The notes under the pieces are model-generated. The model ran no database searches. It was not told the origin of the DNA and was given only the letters and a program-made list of their open reading frames with translations. Positions 1 to 7,049 of a stretch of DNA of 29,577 bases are shown in pieces. The DNA lies in assembly GCA_002887195.1 (NCBI GenBank), contig PJAB01000329.1, forward strand, positions 1 through 29,577. The letters are read 5' to 3'. Every line of letters begins with the position of its first letter. Positions within the stretch are counted from its first letter, which is position 1. The translations under genes and the position numbers were made by a program. Source of the stretch: Chrysochromulina parva. Lineage: Eukaryota > Haptophyta > Prymnesiales > Chrysochromulinaceae.

Positions 1-119
1 ATGGTGAGAACCATCCAACGGGTAAGTGCCCGGTCACGGCCGAGCATTCGATCCGACTAAGCGGCCGAGCGGGCCGCATTCGATTCGCCTAAGCTTGTAT
101 TAAGCATTTCCTTCGGACG
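1..119 (+). repeat. Dispersed repeat copy A (partial, cut by window edge)
   Basis: This stretch matches, on the opposite strand, the sequence at about 2042-2160 upstream of the synthase gene. Shared blocks are GCCCGGTCACGGCCGAG (29-45 here), CATTCGATTCGCCT near 77-90 and TTAAGCATTTCCTTCGGACG at 100-119. Copy A lacks a roughly 20-base segment that copy B has. Its left part runs off the window. Its tail points toward the synthase gene, as does the tail of copy B, so the gene sits between inverted copies. The class of element is unknown. Confidence 0.7.
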
Positions 120-507
120 GGACGGTGGTGTGGCCGACTCACAACCCGTGCTAACACTAACCGTATTAATTAACACCGGCCGTTAGTCGGCGAAGCTGGG
201 GGAAGAGAAGATATCAGCATATCTATCTAGCATTGGTGCTAGACCGATGCATCTGCCATCTCTTCGACCCGACAGTAAACCAGAGGTGCCTCAATAGGAC
301 CGCTGTTCGCAGCAGCCACTGCCGCAGCAGCGCGCACTCGCGATCGCCGCATTACGGGTCTATCAATGTACCCGTGCATTTGTACCACGCCTGACGCCAG
401 CGTGTTCAGCGCGCAAAGTTGATTTCCCTGATTTCCTAGTGGGCGCGCGATCGTCGTGTTTGTCAGCCAAGCAACAACCGTGCGTGAGTGTTATTACTCG
501 TCCTGCG
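120..507. other. Intergenic, 3' side of the synthase gene
   Basis: I see no supportable gene here. The stretch holds an AT-rich patch around TATTAATTAAC (164-174) and lies downstream of the minus-strand synthase stop codon, so it probably includes that transcript's 3' UTR. Plus-strand open frames starting near 439 only mirror the synthase gene. Confidence 0.5.
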
Positions 508-1905
508 TCACGGGGGCGCCTGCAGGGGTGCCCATCTCGCAAAACACAGGCTCACGTTCACGCCTCCAAAGCCAAAGCTGTTGGACAGCGCCGCGCGCAA
601 CGGGCGCCCGTCCGCCGGCGCGCCGCCGACAGTCACGTGGGCGATGCCGGGCAAGTCGGCCGGTTCGGGTTTCTCGAGGTTGATGGTGGGGGGGAGCACC
701 TGATGAGGGAGGCAATCCGAGGTCATCAGGGTGAGGAGCACCTGATGAGGGAGGCAATCAGAGGTCATCAGGGTGAGGAGCACCTGATGATGGAGAGCAA
801 GCACGGTGAACGCCGCCTCGAGCGCCCCTGCCCCCCCAAGCAAATGGCCCGTGGCGCCCTTGGTGGCGGATACGAGGAGGGGGAGCGAGCCCGCGGGACG
901 GTCGGCCGCAAGGGCACTGATGGCCCGGAGCTCGGCCGCGTCGCCCTGCGGCGTCGAGGTCGCGTGCGCGTTCACATAGTCCACAAACGGGTGCCCGCAT
1001 GCCTCCGCCATACGGAGAGCCGTGCGCATCGTCCGGAGGGCCCCTGCTCCGTTGTCGGGTGGCGCGGTGATGTGGTGAGCGTCCGCGCTGAGCCCGAAGC
1101 CGCACAGCTCGGCGAGCACGGTCGCGCCGCGACGGCGCGCGTGTCCCTCGGTCTCGAGCACGAGCACCGCCGCCCCTTCGCCCATGACGAACCCGTCGCG
1201 ACCAGCGTCGAAGGGACGCGAGGCGCGCTCGGGGGAGGCGTTGTACGCGGTGCTGACGGCGCGCAGCTTGCCAAAGCCGGCGATGGCGAGCGGCTCGATG
1301 CACGCCTCGGCGCCGCCCGCCAGCATCACGTCCGCCGCGCCAGACATCAACAAGAGAGCCGCGTCGCTCACCGCAGAGGCGCCGGTGGCGCATGCCGTCG
1401 CCGGGCAGCTCAACGGGCCGCGGAGCCCCGCGCGGATACTCACGTGGCCAGCAGCCATGTTGACCAGCATGCGCGGCACAAAATACGCCGACACGCGCCG
1501 CGGCCCGCGCTCGCGCATCGTGTCGGACGCGTCGACAATGTCCGCCAGTGACCCGATGCCCGAGCCAATGGCGACGCCGGTGCGCTCGCGCTCCGCGTCG
1601 GTGGCCGGCGCCCAGCGGGCCGAGTCGAGCGCCTCGGCCGCAGCCGCGAGCGCAAATTGCGCAAACGGCGCGATCGTCTGCGCGTCGCCCGGCGCCATCA
1701 GCCGGCAGCGCGCGGGATCGAACTCGCCGTCCTCGCTGCCACGCGGCACTGGAGCGGCGACCTCGGATGTCTGCCCGCGCAGCGACTCTAGCCGCTTCAC
1801 GCCGCAGCCGCCGGCGAGCAGCCGAGGCCAAACCGTGCGAACTCCCACGCCCAACGGCGAGACGATGCCCACGCCCGTGACGACGATGCGCTCGCCGAAG
1901 CGCAT
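508..1905 (-). CDS. OXSM: Mitochondrial-type 3-oxoacyl-ACP synthase (KAS II/OXSM family), one intron
   Basis: This enzyme condenses malonyl-ACP with an acyl-ACP in type II fatty acid synthesis. I propose exons 784-1905 and 508-699 (minus), giving 437 residues. The Cys-His-His triad is Cys172 (TACATGASA), His314 (NAHATSTPQGD) and His354 (ATKGATGHLLGGAG), with Lys349 before the second His. The NSFGFGGVN motif closes the fold. The opening (RIVVTGVGIVSPLGVG then VWPRLL) and the AGFGKLRAVST segment resemble mitochondrial OXSM more than plastid KAS I. The unspliced frame is also open (465 residues) and carries two 14-residue repeats that interrupt the conserved HHQ-VLPPTINLE stretch; see the intron entry. 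No targeting peptide precedes the fold. An out-of-frame ATG at 2005 encodes a presequence-like peptide, so an extra 5' exon is possible. Family assignment is secure; the mitochondrial location is inferred. Confidence 0.9.
   Translation of the reverse strand: MRFGERIVVTGVGIVSPLGVGVRTVWPRLLAGGCGVKRLESLRGQTSEVAAPVPRGSEDGEFDPARCRLMAPGDAQTIAPFAQFALAAAAEALDSARWAPATDAERERTGVAIGSGIGSLADIVDASDTMRERGPRRVSAYFVPRMLVNMAAGHVSIRAGLRGPLSCPATACATGASAVSDAALLLMSGAADVMLAGGAEACIEPLAIAGFGKLRAVSTAYNASPERASRPFDAGRDGFVMGEGAAVLVLETEGHARRRGATVLAELCGFGLSADAHHITAPPDNGAGALRTMRTALRMAEACGHPFVDYVNAHATSTPQGDAAELRAISALAADRPAGSLPLLVSATKGATGHLLGGAGALEAAFTVLALHHQVLLTLMTSDCLPHQVLLTLMTSDCLPHQVLPPTINLEKPEPADLPGIAHVTVGGAPADGRPLRAALSNSFGFGGVNVSLCFARWAPLQAPP
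700..783 (-). repeat. Tandem 42-bp x2 repeat, probable 84-bp intron
   Basis: Two near-identical 42-bp units (694-735 and 736-777 by one phasing) are followed by the start of a third. Read on the minus strand and phased at splice sites, each unit starts GTGCTCC and ends CCCTCATCAG after a pyrimidine-rich stretch, with a CTGATGAC branch-like motif inside. The exon also continues with GTGCTCC. Removing both units joins CATCATCAG to GTGCTCCCC in phase 0 and restores the family-typical HHQVLPPTINLE. Because 84 is a multiple of three and contains no stop, retention stays in frame, so zero, one or two inserted peptide repeats are conceivable. Confidence 0.7.
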
Positions 1906-2041
1906 GTCGTGAACGTGAATCGTGCGTGTCCCGCGGGGGGTTTCGAATTGCTGTGAAATTAACCAGCGGCTGTGAAAATAACGACAACTTGAGAAACTTA
2001 GTCATCGCAATCAGAATGCGCAAGGAGCTGCAACTAGCGAG
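1906..2041 (-). promoter_or_regulatory. Upstream region of the synthase gene
   Basis: This AT-richer 136-bp segment lies between the synthase ATG and the tail of repeat copy B, so any core promoter or 5' UTR must lie here or inside the repeat. It contains an ATG at 2005 (minus) opening a short frame, MTKFLKLSLFSQ and so on, in a different phase from the synthase. Confidence 0.4.
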
Positions 2042-2360
2042 CGTCCGAAGGAAATGCTTAACAAGGCTTCTCAAGCCCAGGCGAATCGAATACGGCTTGA
2101 AAAGTTGAAATACGGCCCGCTCGGCCGTGACCGGGCCCTTGCCCGCTGGACGGTCCTTACCGTCACGTGTTAGTGTGTGCCCCCTGAGTGTGGCCCTAGC
2201 CCCTTTATGGCCCCCGGAGCGAGGCACCGCGGCGCCCCGATTGCCTAATCGGGCGCGAACTTCTTCTGAGGAACATCGCGATCACTTCGACTTCCCCATG
2301 CACTTCCCGCAAGCGCGTGTTTTCCATGGTGTTTTCCAGGCGTGAGTCGGGGGCTGTTTG
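2042..2360 (-). repeat. Dispersed repeat copy B (left arm of imperfect palindrome)
   Basis: On the minus strand this carries blocks shared with copy C: ACTCACGCC, CGCGCTTGCGGGAAGTG, GCGCCCGATTAGG, AATCGGGGCG, CAGGGCCACAC-like and GCCCGGTCACGGCCGAG. Its distal part (2042-2120) is shared with copy A. CCCGATT-AGGC-AATCGGG (around 2240-2260) forms a hairpin that is kept in copy C with loop AGGA. The segment CGGCCGAGCGGG followed by TATTCGATTCGCC resembles A and B boxes of tRNA-derived elements, though this is only a resemblance. Confidence 0.65.
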
Positions 2361-2470
2361 TCTAGAACACTCTGACTCTCTGCGCACTCCGCGTGTTATC
2401 CGCGTGCGACGTCTAAGGTTACTCACTACTACTCAAGTTATACTCAAGTAGTCACTCTTTTCCGCGGCGA

Positions 2471-2745
2471 GCAACCCCCACTCACGCCCAAACGCCAAAG
2501 TGAGCGTGACGAGATGTGATGAAAGAAGAGGAGAATCAAAGCGCGCGCTTGCGGGAAGTGATCAGTATTCCTCAAGGGAAGCGAACGCGCGCCCGATTAG
2601 GAAATCGGGGCGTGATGCCACGCACCGGGGGTCACAAGCCGGGGCCAGGGCCACACACAAGGGGGCGCACACACTGACACAAAACACATTACATACTAGA
2701 GACCGTCTAGCGGGCTTGAGCCCGGTCACGGCCGAGTAGGCTGCA
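2471..2745 (+). repeat. Dispersed repeat copy C (right arm of imperfect palindrome)
   Basis: This is the plus-orientation counterpart of copy B, facing it head to head across a centre near 2415. Shared blocks run in the same order, from CACTCACGCCC through GCGCGCTTGCGGGAAGTG and GCGCCCGATTAGG to GAGCCCGGTCACGGCCGAG. After 2735 the similarity stops, so it lacks the tail present in A and B. It lies just downstream of the minus-strand SAP gene. Confidence 0.65.
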
Positions 2746-2818
2746 CTTCATCGGCTGCGAGGAAAGCAGCGGTGGCGGCGCACGCGATGGAAGACGCGGC
2801 GGCGTCTCACGCCCGCAC

Positions 2819-3577
2819 TCAGCCGACAAGCTCGGTGAGACGCGCTCGAAGCTCCGGCACCTTGCCGTTGGCACTCGCACCGCGCTGAAGAAGTGCCTCC
2901 TTGAGAAAGCTGCCTTTCAACTTGCAGATCGGAACGTGCACCACCGAGATTGCCATGACTCCCGAACCGCCCTCGACGCATGCGTTGGCCAGGTATGGCT
3001 CATCAGACTTGGACAGCAACATGAGGCCGTCCACGTCACATGTATCATGCGTCCAGTAGAGCTTTGCACGGCGCGTCGCGTCCTCCTCACTCAGATGCAC
3101 GGAGTGTAGCTTCGGTTTATTGCAAATATCGTGACTATCGTGATATTTGCAATATGGGCTCTCCAAAATCGCCCAGACAGTGCCACTCGGGTGTGGCCGT
3201 GCTGCCATCGCAGCCTTTGCTTTGGCATCCTCTGCGGATTGCTTTTCAGCCACTTCACGTGTATGCCGCAGGATCAGAAGCTCAGCGTGCTCACGTGAGC
3301 ATGACTCGATGCCCATGATGCTCGTGATCTTTTTCTCGCGTAGCTCATCTGGCCATCGCAGCAGGCCATCTCTGCCTTTCCAGGCCCTAGACGAAGTAGC
3401 CCAGAAGTCGAGGGCCTTCGTAACTTGCGGCCAGTCCTTTGCTTCCGTTTGTGACGCTGGCAATTTCGACTCGGTCCTGGACGCAGCGGCTTCGGTGACC
3501 ACCCTCTGCCGCTTATTGTTGTCGTTAGCATCGGGGGCCGCTGTCACCTCTTCTCGCACGCGCGCGACCGACTCCAT
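2819..3577 (-). CDS. SAP-domain protein of unknown function
   Basis: A single open frame of 252 residues begins at an ATG (3577). The last 35 residues, ending KVPELRARLTELVG, form a SAP motif: two short helices with the LKEALLQRGASANGK spacing typical of SAP modules, which bind DNA in chromatin and RNA-processing proteins. The N-terminus (1-50) is polar with basic runs (NNKRQRVV), possibly a nuclear localisation signal. A middle stretch around WATSSRAWKGRDGLLRWPDEL is unfamiliar. Residues near 143-154 (YCKYHDSHDICN) are encoded by an AT-rich inverted repeat that looks inserted. Nuclear nucleic-acid binding is the likely role (inferred from SAP). No catalytic motif is visible. Confidence 0.65.
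   Translation of the reverse strand: MESVARVREEVTAAPDANDNNKRQRVVTEAAASRTESKLPASQTEAKDWPQVTKALDFWATSSRAWKGRDGLLRWPDELREKKITSIMGIESCSREHAELLILRHTREVAEKQSAEDAKAKAAMAARPHPSGTVWAILESPYCKYHDSHDICNKPKLHSVHLSEEDATRRAKLYWTHDTCDVDGLMLLSKSDEPYLANACVEGGSGVMAISVVHVPICKLKGSFLKEALLQRGASANGKVPELRARLTELVG
3118..3154. repeat. Perfect 13-bp inverted repeat inside the SAP gene
   Basis: TATTGCAAATATC (3118-3130) is exactly complementary to GATATTTGCAATA (3142-3154), with an 11-base spacer. It is markedly more AT-rich than the surrounding coding sequence and stays in frame. It may be an inserted foldback fragment or an RNA hairpin. Confidence 0.7.
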
Positions 3578-4246
3578 TGAGGGAGTTCCTCTCCGACTTC
3601 AGGGCGGGAACATGCCGTGAACCGGCCGTGAACTACCGGTAGCCGTGAACCACGCGTGAAAAGACGTGGTTTACGATCAGTGCCGCTGCTGCTGTGAAAC
3701 ACAAACGCGCACACTCTCCGGACCCCCCAGCACGGGGGCCTCTATCGCTATGGACGGAGGTGTGACCGACGGGGTCGTCTACGACAACGCAACACATCGT
3801 TACAGGACCACAGAATCGGTGGTAGATATGGCGAGGCAACCAGATCAGTTTCGCGCATACGCAGGAGGTGCGGTTCGAAAACACCGGAAAGAGTCTGGAC
3901 TTACTCTTGACCCATGTGATGACCCGGGTCTCGAGTTGTGACTGGCCGTTTGGCCCTGCGGGGCTGTAAAGAGCGGCAATACAAGCTCGAGCAGAGCGCG
4001 CGCGCGACCGACACTGGACACACCACTGTCCCCCCCCGTTGTTGTCCCGGCGTGGTCCCCCCGGCGTCTTTGAATCGGTACTCGTACTTGTACATGTACA
4101 CGACAAGATTCAGCCTCCTCTCCCAAGTGCCCCCCAACAAGCCAACATCCCAACATATTCCGCACAGTTACTACGCTCTTGTAAAGAGCCTAGCCTTCTG
4201 TTCATCCTCACAAATAAGATCCATCACACATCATCACAAGATCTCA
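3578..4246. other. Intergenic between SAP gene start and acidic-protein gene end
   Basis: This holds the upstream region of the SAP gene and the 3' flank of the acidic-protein gene. Three copies of CCGTGAAC lie at 3615-3622, 3626-3633 and 3643-3650, with the palindrome CTACCGGTAG at 3633-3642 between them, about 40-75 bp upstream of the SAP start. A second palindrome, TGTACATGTACA, lies near 4088-4099. Small open frames here lack the strong GC3 bias of the neighbouring genes, and I do not call them. Confidence 0.5.
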
Positions 4247-5140
4247 TCAGATCTCCTGCTCATCTGCGAGAGGCGGCGTGGGCGCGGGTGGCGCAAGCGC
4301 GGGCGCAGCCGCCGCCCGCTGCATGCGCTCGTAGATCGACATCGCCTTTGGCGGCGCAGACGCGGGCGTCGTTGCGAGCGCGGGCTGCTCGTCCGCCTCC
4401 TCCTCCCCCTTCCCCTCCGTCTCCGCCGCCGGCTGTGCGTGCAGTGCAACCCTCCCAGTGCTGTCCTCCGCGCTCTGGAGCGTGCCCTTCGCCTTGGGCG
4501 TCTTCGAGGGCGTCGTAAAGGGGCGCGTCGTAGACCCTGCATTGGGCCCTTCCGCCTTCGTAGAGATGCCTTTCGCCTTGGGTGCCTTTGGCAGCAGCGC
4601 GCTCGCCTTGGGCTCGGTCGATGGCAGCCATGGCAGCGAGCTTCCATCCGGCAGCAGCAGCGCCGCCGCCCGCAACACCTCACGGACGGTCAGTGAGATC
4701 GCCTCTGTCTTTGTGGTGGCGTGATCGAGCTCGATCATCATCGCCTCGCGCACAGGCTTGAGCTCCGGCTTGGGCAGAAGCATGGGGAGCCTCACCAGGC
4801 AGCGCCGCTGCACCTCGGCGACCGCTTGCAAGTCTGCCGGCGCCGTGGCGAGCGAGGCCATCGCCGCGTGGCTCCTCTCGAGCGCCGTGGCGAGCTCCGA
4901 AGGGCTCAGCAGTCGACGGGCGGCAGCGAAGCGCTGCGACGCCGCCTCCAACGGCTGCTGTGCTTCCGCGAGCCAGCTGGCGCCGTCGCCTTCGTCCCTC
5001 AGCACTGGAGCCGTCGCAGTTGTGAGCTCGCCCTCGGCTCCTCGCCGTGCCGCCTCCGCCTCCTCTCGTAGCTCACGCGCCCATCGATTCGATGCCGACT
5101 GCGCCGCCGCCACCAGCGACTCGGCGCCGACAGGGAAAGC

Positions 5141-5195
<55 letters not shown>

Positions 5196-6352
5196 GCGGA
5201 GGCGGCAGCCGCGCTGGCCGAAGGTCCGTCGCCATCGCCATCGTCGCCATCGCCATCGTTGCCATCGCCCATCGCGCCGCCCATGATGTACGGCGCCATG
5301 GACACTTGATGAGGCGCGCGCGCTCTCATTTCCACCTGGCTCGCAAGCCGCCCCGCCTCCGCCGCACGCGCCTCTGAGGCCTCATACTTGTCCTGGACCT
5401 CGGCCAGCGCGCGCATCAGAGCGACACGCTCGGTGGCCCATCGAGCTGGCGCACCGCGCAGCAGCTCGAGAGAGGTCTCAAAGGAGCCAGTGAGCAGGGC
5501 GGCCAAGGCGTCGTCTTCTGCCTCGGGCGCTGCCGTGGCGTGGTACGCCGCCTGCTCGCCTTCTTCTTCGCCCTTCTCCTCCTCGCTCTCCTCCTCCTCC
5601 TCCTCCTCCTCGCTGTCTGGCTCGTCCTCCTCGCTGTCTGGCTCGTCCTCCGCGTCCTCCTCGTCCTCCTCCTCCTCGTTTTCAACGTCGCTGCCTCCTC
5701 GGCGTGTGGACATCCCCAATAAGGGCATGCCCTTGGCCGCGCCCAGAAACGCGAGCGGCGCGTTGCTCATCGCGTCGCTCATCGTGTCGCTCAGTGTTGG
5801 CGACACGCTGCCTTCCCTCGGCTTGGCAGCCCGTCTGACCTCCCGCCTCGCCGAATGCCCCCCGCGGGTACCGCCCTTGGTGGACGAGGCGGTGGCGGCG
5901 GCGCTGTCGGTGGTCTTCTTTCTTGGGGGCAGCAGGCCACTCAGCATGCCAGACTCGCTCATGGCCTCGAGAAGGCGACGCTCATGCTCCATCTCAAGTT
6001 CCTCGGCCTGCGCCTCGAGCTCCTGCTTGAGCTGCTCCGCCGCCGCGTCCACTGCGCGCTCCACTGCGCGCCGCTGCTGCACCCTTGCGCGCGCCTCCGC
6101 CTCCGCCACCGCCTCGGCCACCGCCGCGCGCACCTCGCTCGTCGAAAAGTGAGAGCGGACGCCGCGCCCGTTGAGCTCGATGCCACCAGCGAGTGCAGTG
6201 GCCCACTGATCGGCCTCGGCCTCGGCGGCCGCGGCCGTGTGGAATCGCGAAGCCCCCATGCCGTCTCGAGTGCCGCCGGAGCTGTCGCTCTTGCCTGATG
6301 CTGGTTGCTGGCCACGCCGCTTCGTCTGCTGCTGCGAGGCAGCTTGTTTGAG

Positions 6353-6413
<61 letters not shown>

Positions 6414-6431
6414 CTCTCGCCCTCCTCACCA

Positions 6432-6462
<31 letters not shown>

Positions 6463-6844
6463 CGAGGTCGCTGAAATTGTCGGCGTCGCCGCGGCTGGGG
6501 ATACACTGCGAGTTGGCACGCAGAGAGGTCTCAAAAGCCTCGAGGCCATCGCTGCTGCCATCGAGCACCATGAGGGCCATGGTGGGCGCGGGTGGCATAG
6601 AGACCGCCCTAGCCGGTGCTAGTACCCGGCGGTGGTCCCAAGCGTCGTCGTCATCCAGTGCGGTGGTGGTCACAGACCTGTGACCCTCTGGAGCGGAGCC
6701 AGCGCCACTGCTCTCGAGCTCCTTGCGCTGCAAATCCTCGACACGCGCATCTGCCGCGCGGCCAGCGGCGAGCACGGCATTGCCGATCGCCGATACACGC
6801 TTGACGGCGGACAGCTCCCAGTCGTCGTCGTCGTCGTCTGGCAT
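4247..6844 (-). CDS. Large acidic, coiled-coil, low-complexity protein of unknown function
   Basis: The open frame gives 865 residues from the ATG at 6844; the frame extends two codons further to a GTG. It begins MPDDDDDDWELSAVKR. An acidic run of alternating E and D lies at about 129-164, an Ala/Glu/Arg-rich coiled coil at about 236-297, a second Glu-rich run at about 385-430 (with a repeated EPDSEED), and a poly-Ala stretch near 555-575. The C-terminal 150 residues are Lys/Pro/Ala-rich and end with a helix (SIYERMQRAAAAP). I recognise no catalytic domain. The composition recalls nuclear chaperone or scaffold proteins, but this is only compositional. It is divergent from the GH5 gene across about 205 bp. 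Confidence 0.6.
5139..5214. repeat. GCG/GGA trinucleotide tract (poly-Ala)
   Basis: Imperfect GGC/GGA trinucleotide repeats encode, on the minus strand, the Ala/Ser run of the acidic protein. Replication slippage in frame is the likely origin. Confidence 0.8.
6354..6413. repeat. CTCGTC hexamer tract (Asp-Glu repeat)
   Basis: About ten tandem copies of the hexamer CTCGTC encode the alternating Glu-Asp run of the acidic protein on the minus strand. A shorter stretch of the same hexamer follows at about 6435-6465. Confidence 0.85.
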
Positions 6845-7049
6845 ACACACAAGTCGGAAGCTCTACGCTACGACTCCAAGTCGACGATTTGCAAAACTCA
6901 GGGCAAATAGATTCGGACGATAAATGTAAAATTGCATGCATTGAGGAACTAACAGGTTGCAGAAGGCTCTTCACAGGTAGAAAGCGCTTGAAACGCCTGG
7001 CCTACTTAACAAACTAACCTAATTTGGAACGAGTCTGGAACAAGTGGAA
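6845..7049. promoter_or_regulatory. Divergent intergenic region, acidic protein / GH5
   Basis: These 205 bp separate the divergent ATGs at 6844 (minus) and 7050 (plus), so both promoters must sit here. The sequence is more AT-rich than the flanking genes (for example 6919-6945) and contains GATTTGCAAAA and the palindrome TGCATGCA. The 26-mer found at three other promoters is absent. Confidence 0.5.

Noticed and set aside
439..1551. 370-codon plus-strand open frame
   Set aside because: It lies antisense to the KAS gene, is Arg/His-rich as expected from mirrored GC-rich codons, and begins at a non-ATG codon.
758..2227. 489-codon minus-strand open frame
   Set aside because: It overlaps the KAS gene one frame off and is Arg-rich shadow sequence; only its MTKFLK segment is kept as a possible leader or uORF.
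3866..3882. tRNA-like B box (GGTTCGAAAAC)
   Set aside because: No matching A box or cloverleaf could be drawn around it.
3633..4246. Several short open frames in the SAP/acidic-protein gap
   Set aside because: They overlap one another on both strands, show no domain and lack the GC3 bias of the neighbouring genes.
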